Source of the DNA: Rugalucina vietnamica
Lineage: Eukaryota > Mollusca > Bivalvia > Lucinida > Lucinidae
DNA length: 64,000 bases
Assembly: GCA_964017185.1 (NCBI GenBank)
Contig: OZ024871.1
Span: forward strand, 31,596,488 to 31,660,487
Reading direction: 5' to 3'
A program made the translations under genes and the position numbers. Each line of letters opens with the position of its first letter. The stretch's first letter is position 1. This document shows positions 1 to 13,100 of this stretch, piece by piece. Under the pieces are notes generated by a model that did no database searches, was not told where the DNA came from, and saw nothing but the letters and a program-made list of their open reading frames with translations.

Positions 1-1839
1 GGAATAACTGTGATCCGGTTCCATCTGTTGACAAGCCGGCCTCCATTATCTGGCAGAGACCTTATCCACCTACTATCAGTACTTTTAGTACTTTGATAAT
101 CGTTTCACCAATTTGGTGCCATTGCACTTTTACATATACAAACAAGTAATACATATTGACAGTTATTTTAATGAATAAAAACAAAACAAAAATATTCCAT
201 TTTTTTCATAACATATAATATATACTGAACATACGACCGTAGCCAGTCTTATTCTGCTCTGGTCACTCAGACATTGGGGAGACGGAATGTAAACGGTCAT
301 TACATACAAGCCATTCTCCCTGGTCTTGAATCCCTAGACTAAATCCATGGAAAGCGGCTTGTTAAATAGTACTCTTGCACGATTTCTCAGTAACAGTGCT
401 TTGCCTATCTGGAAATTCTCGATTAATAGCCTTTCAGGGTTCCCTCATATGACGTCATGTGACGTCAGATATACGTCATCAAGTTTGTAAACCTCCAGTT
501 GTGTCGGATAATTCATTTTCGAAGACACGTAGAATATTCAAAAGAGGCACAACTAAAACTAAAGTGTTTTTATATATGGATTACTACAAGCTCCATGTGG
601 AATGGTAAGAATTTTTCTTCATTAATTCGAAGAGACGCCACATGATAAAAAGTGTAAAATGGCTTTTATTGCTGGAGGTTTCATGTAAAAAAAAAAAAGA
701 ATAGAAGCAGAGTACACTTACCGAGCCCTAAGGAAAACTAAAAATGTCCTTGGTGCAAAAAAACTAGTCCATTTTGCTCTTCAGTGTATTTGTGGAAATG
801 ATAATAATCAAAGTACTAAAGGTACTAACAGCTAGTCTGGTAACTTGCCAATAGATACAGTCTATGTTTATATTCTGCTTCCTCGGCCTATCAGCTGATT
901 TGAAAATGATTCTTTAGGCCAGGACAAGGGTCAAGGAAAGAAACCATACTTTGTTTGGATAGCCTTACAGCCTATTTTCTTCTGAGCATGTCATGTTCTT
1001 GTGTGTTTCTTTGTACAGATGTAAAAAGAAGATCTTAAATTTAAAGAACTCTAGAAACTGACATTCGCAAATGCATCAATCACGCCTGGACAAAATACTG
1101 TTTTCAGTTGCAGAGTTAATTATTCTTTGAAAGTAAAACTTGTAGACATTATGTCGTTAATGGTAAGGAAAATATTCAGGAAATAACTGTATTATGAATT
1201 CAAAATGACGTGAATTTGATTGCCAACTCGAACACAATGAAAAATCATAATCTTCAACTCATAGATGAATTCTTGTTGTAAGAAACATTATCTTAAGCGG
1301 AGATGCGATGCACCAACTTGTTTTAGCAAGTTACGTTGAGTCAGCTCTTAACATACGATTTTAATTGACCTTGAAACTATGTTAAGGCTGCCAAGAAAAA
1401 AAGTCGTAAGAAAAAAACGTATCAAATGAAGTTTGATAGCAACCACCCTTTGCTTCAAAAGGTTGAGTACAGACGAACAACAAACGAACGACGACCTTTA
1501 ACAAACCACAAATAAGACAGAAGTAACAGTCATTGCCTATAACATAAAGATGATATTTACCTAGACTGGCTACTGTCCTATGTTCAATGTTACCTTATCA
1601 TATAAGGTTCTTAAACCTCAACAGTTTCTTTTACATCAGTTACCTCACTTCTTACAGGGAAAAATATAGACGCTCGCCAGCTCGCCAATGCGAGTAAAAA
1701 AAGCTGTTGGCGAGTAAGTCAGTTGGCATGCTCGCCATGGCTGACAAGTGTAATTTTCAGGTGTTTTCTCTCAATTATCAATCATTTTCACAACTTTATC
1801 AAGCATTCAATCATTTTCACAAGAAAAACATGTTGAAAA
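1..1839. other. Non-coding stretch upstream of the TRIM
   Basis: No convincing coding region or RNA gene is visible. Two perfect CRE-type palindromes (TGACGTCA) lie 10 bp apart at 450-457 and 460-467, followed by a half site near 472-478. From about 1667 to 1740 the word CTCGCCA / TGGCGAGT recurs several times; similar words reappear at 3290-3360 on the other side of the retrotransposon insertion. Confidence 0.6.
450..478. promoter_or_regulatory. Paired CRE-like (TGACGTCA) sites
   Basis: Two exact copies of the CREB/ATF palindrome TGACGTCA start 10 bp apart, about one helical turn, and a third partial site (TACGTCA) follows. No gene is recognised next to it, so a regulatory role is only a possibility. 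The motif is established for CREB/ATF binding; its use here is inference. Confidence 0.3.
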
Positions 1840-2018
1840 TGTAGTAGGAGGAGAAATATAGACTTATAAATAAAATCATCCAGCCAGAGCTGGCCTCGAA
1901 CCCCGATCGCCGGGGTGAAAATCAGGCGTCATAACCACGAGGCTAAAAGGTCCGGACCAGTTAGACTGGTCAATTATGCACCCTATATACAACGTACTTC
2001 GCTAGCCGCACTACCACA
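1840..2018 (-). repeat. 3' LTR of the TRIM (179 bp)
   Basis: This is the 3' LTR in element orientation (minus strand). It carries the tRNA-like segment at about 1880-1956. It differs from the partner LTR near 1867 (a/g), 1965-1966 area (cataacc versus catgacc motif) and in the GCTAGC/GCAAGC word near the 5' end; all other bases match by eye. Confidence 0.85.
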
Positions 2019-2604
2019 TTCCTCCATGCTACAATGAAAAGGTACAAGTAGGCAAAGATCAGGAAAAGGCGCAATCACAAAAAGATTCCCACTCCAAAAA
2101 CCGAGGTGGGAAAAAACCAAACTAACAATCAGGTACTTATACCATGAAACAAATCGGAAGCCGAATGAGCAGCTATTTTCCCAATAGGTGGCCACTCAGT
2201 TACCTTAACTTAACTAAAAAATATGAAAACATACATAAGGCGCCAACAGCACAAAAATTTTTTGAACACCAAGACATAAAACAAAAAGAACCACCACAGA
2301 AGTATCGAATTGGAACGATCAGTAACACAAAGTTACTGGCGGGCTTAAACCGGTTTTACAGGTACCTAACCTCACCCTCAGCTTCTGCAGTGGTTCACAA
2401 CATTTAGTTAGTTCTTCGGTCCTCGTGGTGAATCTCTAACTAGGCAATGAATCATCAATAACAAACAAATAAATCATGATAAACATCCTGATGAATCAAA
2501 AACCAGGACTCACAGATTGAGTAAGCTGCCCGACGATGGAGATCCCTGGGCGCCGAATAACCTACTAACTCCGGAGCAAAAGAAAAACATCAGTTGGACC
2601 CCGG

Positions 2605-2690
2605 TGGACTTTGTTACAAATGTTTAGAAATTCCTGGGCTCTTTCTAAACATTTGTTACAAATGTTTAGAAATTCCTAGGCTCTTTTTGT
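2605..2690. repeat. Short tandem and inverted repeat inside the TRIM
   Basis: The word TTACAAATGTTTAGAAATTCC occurs twice about 41 bp apart, and its complement TTTCTAAACATTTGT lies between the two copies, so RNA from this stretch could fold into a hairpin. It sits in the non-coding interior of the TRIM. No function is evident. Confidence 0.6.
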
Positions 2691-2753
2691 GACTCCGTAG
2701 ACACAGCTTCGCCTTTGGGCTCTGACGGTAGTCATCCTGGTCACGGCACCAAA

Positions 2754-2932
2754 TGTAGTAGGAGGAGAAATATAGACTTGTAAATAAAATCATCCAGCCA
2801 GAGCTGGCCTCGAACCCCGATCGCCGGGGTGAAAATCAGGCGTCATGACCACGAGGCTAAAAGGTCCGGACCAGTTAGACTGGTCAATTATGCACCCTAT
2901 ATACAACGTACTTCGCAAGCCGCACTACCACA
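2754..2932 (-). repeat. 5' LTR of the TRIM (179 bp)
   Basis: This is the 5' LTR in element orientation, followed immediately by the primer-binding-site candidate at about 2736-2753. The LTR contains the tRNA-like segment, which could supply an internal RNA polymerase III promoter. No TATA signal was confirmed. Confidence 0.85.
2794..2870 (-). other. tRNA-Glu-like sequence inside the LTR
   Basis: On the minus strand the segment reads TTTTAGCCTCGTGGTCATGA, then CGCCTGATTTTCACCCCGGCG, then GGGGTTCGAGGCC. This resembles the D arm and box A, the anticodon arm with a UUC anticodon, and box B of a tRNA-Glu. The acceptor and T stems are imperfect, so it is not a working tRNA gene. The same segment is present in the other LTR at about 1880-1956. 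A tRNA pseudogene or SINE head captured by the LTR is the likely origin. Confidence 0.6.
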
Positions 2933-4326
2933 AAAAAACAAATAAATAAGGGGCGCGAGTTTGTTTTCATTCATTTTTTACAGTGTCATGTAACAGAGAT
3001 TTTGATTGGTCAATAAAATGAGGTCATCCAATCAAATGAGTCGATCTTTCAGCCACAACTTTAGTCTCTGCTAAGCTACTGTTTGGTAAATGTTTTTATT
3101 GAAATTTATTTACTTGAAGCAAGTTCTTGTGATCTTTTATAATAAATATGTGTGGAACATCTTCCTTCAACCGGACAGAAGTGGAAAATGCTTTCCTTCA
3201 AAGGTAACAAAGAAAAATAATATAATTGTCATGGGTTTTCGCGGCACTCAATGTTCTTGTCTTTTTCTCAGATAACACCAACTTTTTGTTTTGGCGAGTG
3301 TGAATTATGCTTGGCGAATGTACTTGAAAAGTCACTCGCCAACCTTGGCGAGTGTGAAAACATTCCCATATTTTTCTCTGTTCTGAGGCTCAAAACGTAG
3401 TCAAACTCAGCCATCAGAAGATTTCCAGCAATATGAGATGTGCATGTTTTATTGATTAAAATAATTGTTTGACGACAGGAGCCTTTACCAATCCAGTTTT
3501 GCACGATCAGCATAACCTGACAGTCGCAAATATTGTGACATTTTAAAATTCCTTACAATTTTAACGTGTTTAAGAAAAGATATTCCATGATTTAAGATTA
3601 TAGATTCCATATTTGACGCGAAAGATACCAGGCTGTTGCAGTAATGTGACCATTAGGCCAATCTTTTAAATGGATTATATATCAAGCACAAAGGCGTATA
3701 AAATGTACATTAAGATTGAAACAAAACCTGTTCCTTAGCCGACATATATCATCTTGTTTTTGTCGTATTCAATTATTTTTCGTGCATGCTTTAGAACATT
3801 AAGATGGCAAAGTAAATTTGATAGGATCTAGCAAAACATATTAAATATCTGTCAGAAGTTATAACGCCCGGACTAACAATCATGATTAATGAGCAAGTAT
3901 ATAGACCCTTTGACACCAGCTGTAGTGACAAAGCAATGCTGATATGTATATAGAGATTCAGTCCCGATTTCTTACAAATTCTGCTTTCAAAACACGCAAG
4001 GCGCTCGTAAAACAATATGAGACCGTTATTGTTTCGTCGTGCGGAGGTTGACAGGGTTCTGTCTTATGTCAGTTAATTTTATGTTGTAGATGATTATATT
4101 TCTTTTAATGTATGTATTCTACACGCATGCTGGCAACAGGGGTTAGAGGTGACTGATCTTGTCTAATGTACAAATTAACATTTACGGCTACACATTAGTC
4201 ATATTTATATAATTCATGAAGCGTCAAACTATAAAAGCAAATGAAACATTACAATTGTCACCGTTTGTCAACAGCAACAAATGCTCATTAACATGACACA
4301 AACGTATAAAAGTTATGTGTTAAATA
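2933..4326. other. Non-coding stretch
   Basis: No coding region recognised. The words ACTCGCC and TTGGCGAGTG at 3290-3360 form a small hairpin and echo the words at 1667-1740. Confidence 0.5.
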
Positions 4327-5342
4327 CGTGGCTTGTCCCAAAAGTCCCGTTACACGTGCATTTTATTCTGAACGCATAGCAGGAACCAACAACAGTTACT
4401 CATGAAGAATAATTGGCCATATTGGATCTTATTTTACTGTTCAAAATGATACTCTCTTCAATGACCTCACTGCTACAGTTACCTTGGTTACCATGAGTAG
4501 GCATGACCGGAGCAAGTCAAATTATGCAAAATGTTTCCTTAATTAATATTTTTCGCAATCTGCTAAATCAACATAGGTATAATGTGATCATTTAGAAAAA
4601 TATACCAGCCTAACTACTATTCTATGAGCATCATTTAGTGATAATTTTATGAAATTTGGAAAAGATTTGATAGTTTGGGAGACAAATGAAGAAGCTTACC
4701 TATAAAAATTTAACGACAAAATTACGACGTCGGCAAAAACATGCGGAGCAAAAAAACTGGGTCGCTATATTTAAACATCAAAAATATGTTTTTAATGGAA
4801 ACCAAGCAAACATTAAGCTTAATATTAGTTGGTGACTTCACTACTAGAACACAACACCTACTTTTATAACGATAAATCAGCGAACAGTAATATTACTTGA
4901 CCTAATGAAACATGGGCAGTAGTTAACACTGGTTAGCATTTGGTTAATTATTCTTATTATGCATGGCTGACCTTTATAGCTTTATTTTGACGATTTGCTT
5001 ATAGATATATTACTAGATTTCCAAATATATGCTATGGCATCATTTAGCTAAATAAAAATCTAATTTTGAAATAGATTTTTTATGTTTGTAGTGTATTTAT
5101 CCGAACGGCAAAATATTAAGAAAAAATCAAAATTAACGGCAACGTCATTAGACCTGCTCCGCTGAAGTAGGGAAACAACGGTTCAAACCTCCACTGCATT
5201 TTAACAAATGCACGTAGTAGTACGAAAATTAGCCCCCAAAGCCCTTAGATACAGTACTTGGTGATCATAAGTGTTGTAAGCTCTGACGTGTTGTTATCAA
5301 GGCAAAACAGTGAGTGTAATGGAACTTTTGGGACAACCCTCG
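4327..5342. mobile_element. Mariner-like non-autonomous DNA transposon
   Basis: The left end CGTGGCTTGTCCCAAAAGTC (from 4327) and the complement of the right end, CGAGGGTTGTCCCAAAAGTT (up to 5342), are imperfect inverted repeats of about 30 bp. Both ends are flanked by TA, the target used by the IS630-Tc1-mariner superfamily. The interior is AT-rich and has no transposase-like reading frame. This is therefore a MITE-type or internally replaced derivative. The assignment rests on TIR pairing and TA flanks only. Confidence 0.65.
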
Positions 5343-5344
5343 TA

Positions 5345-6775
<1,431 letters not shown>

Positions 6776-7146
6776 GTATGGTTACAATAAAAATCGAAAA
6801 TTTCACGTTGTCAAGTGGTTGGTTTATAGATGTAACCTGAAAAAGACAGCAGAGACCAACATCAGATGGCGTTTTCCGCACTTTATACGTTCTGCATACT
6901 GTTGCTACTTGATATGAACTCTCCTTTCTCAACTGTTTTTCTGACAAATGAGTGATGGTCGACAAACTGCGAGCTACGTTGATAGGCAACATGTTTTAAA
7001 CCATTTGTTCAGACTCAAGCTGCCAGCAGAACTTAAATAAACCATATACATGTACTATATAGGACATGTCGACTTCCCACAGCTCTCGCTTATGTAGCTG
7101 TAAAAATGAAGAAAAAAGGGTACACATGTGAAATACCAGCGGCAAT

Positions 7147-10100
7147 ACTAAACAACATGGTTGGTCGCTTCTGGGGGGGCCGTTATTATACTAAATAACA
7201 ATGTTGGTCGCTACTGGAGCCGTTATTATACTTAACAATCTAGTTGGTCGCTGCTGGAGCCGTTATTATACAAAACAGCATAGTTGGTCGCTGCTGGAGC
7301 CGTTATTATACTAAACAGCATAGTTGGTCGCTGCTGGAGCCGTTATTATACTTAAGGACATAGTTGGTTGCTACTGGGGCAGTTATTATACTCAAAAACA
7401 ATCATGGTCGCTACTGGAGCCGTTTTTATACTGAACAGCATAATTGAACGCTGCTGGAGCCGTTATTATACTAAACAACATGGTTGGTCGTTATGATACT
7501 CAACAACGATGTTGGTCGCTGCTGGAGCCGTTATTATACTAAACAGTATAGTTGATCGCTTCTAGAGCCGTTATTTTACTAAACAACATGGTTGGTCGCT
7601 ACTGGGCCATTACTATATTCAACAACAATTTTAGTCGCTGCAGTAGCCGTTAATATACTAAACAGCAATGTTGGTCGCTACTGGAGCCGTTAGTATAATA
7701 AACAAGAAAGTTGGTCGCTACTTGAGCCGTTATTATACTAAACAACAATGTTGGTCGCTACCAGGGCCGTTATTATACTGAACAACATAGTTGGTCGCTA
7801 CTGGGGCCGTTTTTATACTAAACAACGATGTTTGTCGCTGCTGGAGCCGTTATTATACTAAACAATATAGTTGGTCGCTACTGTAGCCGTTATTATACTA
7901 AACATCAATGTTGGTCGTGACAGGAGCCATTATGTAAGTTAACAACAATGTTGGTCGCTACTGGAGCCGTTATTATACAGAACAACATAGTCGATCGCTA
8001 CTGGAGCCGTTATTATACTAAACAACATGGTTGGTCGTTATAATACTCAACAACGATGTTGGTCGTTGCTGGAGCCGTTATTATACTTAACAATATAGTT
8101 GGTCGCTACTGGAGCCGTTATTATACTAAACAACATAGTTCGTCGCTACTGGGGCCGTTATTATTCTCAACAACGATGTTGGTCGCTCCTGGAGCCGTTA
8201 TTATACTAAACAATATAGATGGTCGCTACTGGAGCCGTTATTATACTCAACAACAATGTTAGTCGCTGCAGGAGCCTTTAATATGCTAAACAGCAATGTT
8301 GGTCGCTACTGGAGCCGTTATAATACTAAACAACGATGTTGGTCGCTACTGGAGCCGTAATTTTACTGAACAACATGGTTGGTCGCTACTGGAGCCGTAA
8401 TTATACTAACAACAATGTTGGTCGCTACTGGAGCCGTTATTATACTAGACAACAATGATAGTCGCTGCTGGAGCCGTTATTATAACTCAACAACGATGTT
8501 GGTCGCTGCTGGAGCCGTTATTATACTAAACAATATAGTTTGCCGCGACTGGAGCCTTAATTATACTGAACAACATAGTTGATCGCTACTGGAGCCTTTA
8601 TTATACTAAACAACATGGTTGGTCGTTATGATACTCAACAACGATGTTGGTCGCTGCTGGAGCCGTTTTTTTTATACTAAACAATACAGTTGGTCGCTCC
8701 TGGAGCCGTTATTATACTAAACAGCATAGTTGGTCCCTGCTGTAGCCGTTATTATACTTAACAGCATAGTTGGTCGCTACTGGGTCCGTTATTATACTAA
8801 ACAACATGTTTGGTCGCTACTGTGGCCGTTATTATAACTCAACAACAATGTTGGTCGCTGCTGGAGCCGGTATTATACTAAACAATATAGTTTGTCGCTA
8901 CTGGAGCCGTTATTATACTGAACAACATAGTTGATCGCTACTGGAGCCGCTATTATACTAAACAACATGTTTGGTCCTTATGATACTCAACAACGATGTT
9001 GGTCGCTGCAGGAGCCGTGAATATGCTAAACAGCAATGCTGGTCGCTGCTGGAGCCGTTATCATACTTAATAATCTAGTTGGTCGCTGCTGGAGCCGTTA
9101 TTATACAAAACAGCATAGTTGGTCGCTGCTGGAGCCGTTATTATACTAAACAGCATAGTTAGTCGCTGCTGGAGCCGTTATTATACTAAACAACATAGTT
9201 GGTCGCTACTGGGGCAGTTATTATACTAAACAAAAATCATGGTCGCTACTGGAGCCGTTTTTATACTGAACAACATAGTTGATCGCTGCTGGAGCCGTTA
9301 TTATACTAAACAACATGGTTGGTCGCTACTGGACCATTACTATACTCAACAACAATTTTAGTCGCTGCAGTAGCCGTTAATATGCTAAACAGCAATGTTG
9401 GTCGCTACTGGAGCCGTTAGTATAATAAACAAGAAAGTTGGTCGCTACTGGAGCCGTTATTATACTAAACAACAATGTTGGTCGCTACTAGAGCCGTTAT
9501 CGTACTGAACAACATAGTTGGTCGCTACTGGGGCCGTTATTATACTCAACAACGATGTTGGTCGCTGCTGGAGCCGTTATTATACTAAACAATATAGTTG
9601 GTCGCTACTGTAGCCGTTATTATACTAAACATCAATGTTGGTCGTGACAGGAGCCATTATGTAAGTTAACAACAATGTTGGTCGCTACTGGAGCCGTTAT
9701 TATACAGAACAACATGGTTGGTCGTTATGATACTCAACAACGATGTTGGTCGCTGCTGGAGCCGTTATTATACTAATCAATATAGTTGGTCGCTACTGGA
9801 GCCGTACAATACTCAACAATCATGTTAGTCGCTGCAGGAGCCGTTTATATGCTAAACAGCAATATTGGTCGCTACTGGAGCCGTTATAATACTAAACAAC
9901 GATGTGGGTCGCTACTGGAGCCGTTATTATACTGAACAACATGGCTGGTCGCTACTGGAGCCGTAATTATACTAACAACAATGTTGGTCGCTACTAGAGC
10001 CGTTATTATACTAGACAACAATGTTGGTTGCTGCTGGAGCCGTTATTTTAACTCAACAACGATTTGGTCGCTGCTGGAGCCGTTATTATACTAAACAATA

Positions 10101-13100
10101 TAGTTTGTCGCGACTGGAGCCGTTATTATACTGAACAACATAGTTGATCTTTACTGGAGCCGTTATTATACTAAACAACATGGTTAGTCGTTATGGTGCT
10201 CAACAACGATGTTGGTCGCTGCTGGAGCCGTTTTTATACTAAACAATATAGTTGGTCGCTCCTGGAGCCGTTATTATACTAAACAGCATAGTTGGTCCCT
10301 GCTGTAGCCGTTATTATACTTAACAACATATTTGGTCGCTACAGGGGCCGTTATTATACTACACCATGTTTGGTCGCTACTGGGGCCGTTATAATAACTC
10401 AACAACTATGTTGGTCGCTGCTGGAGCCGTTTTTATACTAAACAATATAGTTTGTCGCTACTGGAGCCGTTATTATACTGGACAACATAGTTGATCGCTA
10501 CTGGAGCCATTATTATAACTCAACATCATGGTTGGTCGTTATGATACTCAACAACGATGTTGGTTGCTGCAGGAGCCGTGAATATGCTAAACAGCAATGC
10601 TGGTCGCTGCTGGAGCCGTTATTATACTTAACAATCTAGTTGGTCGCTGCTGGAGCCGTAATTATACAGAACAGCATAGTTGGTCGCTGCTGGAGCCGTT
10701 ATTATACTTCACAGCATAGTTAGTCGCTGCTGGAGCTGTTAATATACTTAACAACATAGTTGGTCGCTACTGGGGCAGTTAATATACTAAACAACAATCA
10801 TTGTCGCTACTGGAGCCGTTTTTATACTGAACAACATAGTTGATCGCTGCTGGAGCCGTTATTATACTAAACAACATGGTTGGTCGTTATGATACTCAAC
10901 AACGATGTTGGTCGCTGCTGGAGCCGTTATTATACTGAACAATATAGTTGATCGCTTCTTGAGCCGTTATTTTACTAAACAACATGGTTGGTCGCTACTG
11001 GGCCATAACTATACTCAACAACAATTTTAGTCGCTGCAGTAGCCGTTAATATGCTAAACAGCAATGTTGGTCGCTACTGGAGCCGTTAGTATAATAAACA
11101 AGAAAGTTGGTCGCTACTGGAGCCGTTATTATACTAAACAACAATGTTGGTCGCTACTACAGCCGTTATTATACTGAACAACATAGTTGGTCGCTACTGG
11201 GGCCGTTATTATACTCAACAACAATGTTGGTCGCTGCTGGAGCCGGTATTATACTAAACAATATAGTTTGTCGCTACTGGAGCCGTTATTATACTGAACA
11301 ACATAGTTGATCGCTACTGGAGCCGCTATTATACTAAACAACATGTTTGGTCGTTATGATACTCAACAACGATGTTGGTCGCTGCAGGAGCCGTGAATAT
11401 GCTAAACAGCAATGCTGGTCGCTGCTGGAGCCGTTATCATACTTAATAATCTAGTTGGTCGCTGCTGGAGCCGTTATTATACAAAACAGCATAGTTGGTC
11501 GCTGCTGGAGCCGTTATTATACTAAACAGCATAGTTAGTCGCTGCTGGAGCCGTTATTATACTTAACAACATAGTTGGTCGCTACTGGGGCAGTTATTAT
11601 ACTAAACAAATATCATGGTCGCTACTGGAGCCGTTTTTATACTGAACAACATAGTTGATCGCTGCTGGAGCCGTTATTATACTAAACAACATGGTTGGTC
11701 GCTACTGGGCCATTACTATACTCAACAACAATTTTAGTCGCTGCAGTAGCCGTTAATATGCTAAACAGCAATGTTGGTCGCTACTGGAGCCGTTAGTATA
11801 ATAAACAAGAAAGTTGGTCGCTACTGGAGACGTTATTATACTAAACAACAATGTTGGTCGCTACTAGAGCCGTTATCGTACTGAACAACATAGTTGGTCG
11901 CTACTGGGGCCGTTATTATACTCAACAACGATGTTGGTCGCTGCTGGAGCCGTTATTATACTAAACAATATAGTTGGTCGCTACTGTAGCCGTTATTATA
12001 TTAAACATCAATGTTGGTCGTGACAGGAGCCATTATGTAAGTTAACAACAATGTTGGTCGCTACTGGAGCCGTTATTATACAGAACAACATGGTTGGTCG
12101 TTATGATACTCAACAACGATGTTGGTCGCTGCTGGAGCCGTTATTATACTAATCAATATAGTTGGTCGCTTCTGGAGCCGTTATTATACTAAACAACATA
12201 GTTCGTCGCTACTGGTGCCGTTATTATTCTCAACAACGATGTTGGTCGCTGCTGGAGCCGTTATTATACTAAACAATATAGTTGGTCGCTACTGGAGCCG
12301 TACCATACTCAACAACCATGTTAGTCGCTGCAGGAGCCGTTAATATGCTAAACAGCAATGTTGGTCGCTACTGGAGCCGTTATAATACTAAACAACGATG
12401 TGGGTCGCTACTGGAGCCGTTATTATACTGAACAACATGGCTGGTCGCTACTGGAGCCGTAATTATACTAACAACAATGTTGGTCGCTACTGGAGCCGTT
12501 ATTATACTAGACAACAATGTTGGTTGCTGCTGGAGCCGTTATTTTAAGTCAACAACGATGTTGGTCGCTGCTGGAGCCGTTATTATACTAAACAATATAG
12601 TTTGTCGCGACTGGAGCCGTTATTATACTGAACAACATAGTTGATCTTTACTGGAGCCGTTATTATACTAAACAACATGGTTAGTCGTTATGGTACTCAA
12701 CAACGATGTTGGTCGCTGCTGGAGCCGTTTGTATACTAAACAATATAGTTGGTCGCTCCTGGAGCCGTTATTATACTAAACAGCATAGTTGGCCCCTGCT
12801 GTAGCCGTTATTATACTTAACAACATAGTTGGTCGCTACAGGGGCCGTTTTTATACTACACCATGTTTGGTCGCTACTGGGGCCGTTATAATAACTCAAC
12901 AACTATGTTGGTCGCTGCTGGAGCCGTTATTATACTAAACAATATAGTTTGTCGCTACTGGAGCCGTTATTATACTGGACAACATAGTTGATCGCTACTG
13001 GAGCCATTATTATAACTCAACATCATGGTTGGTCGTTATGATACTCAACAACGATGTTGGTCGCTGCAGGAGCCGTGAATATGCTAAACAGCAAAGCTGG

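Larger units (their letters stand above)
1840..2932 (-). mobile_element. Non-autonomous LTR retrotransposon in miniature (TRIM), 1093 bp
   Basis: Two direct repeats of exactly 179 bp (1840-2018 and 2754-2932) differ at only three positions by eye. Read on the minus strand each begins TGTGGTAG and ends CTACTACA, giving the canonical TG...CA ends. Directly inside the 5' LTR (minus strand, 2753 downward) is TTTGGTGCCGTGACCAGG, a good primer-binding-site candidate because TGG should pair with a tRNA 3' CCA end. Just before the 3' LTR is a purine-rich GGAGGAA (about 2019-2025) acting as polypurine-tract candidate. Flanks are A-rich (gaaaa / aaaaa), compatible with a 4-5 bp target duplication. The 735-bp interior has no gag, protease or polymerase, so it must be mobilised in trans. 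The low LTR divergence implies a recent insertion. Confidence 0.85.
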
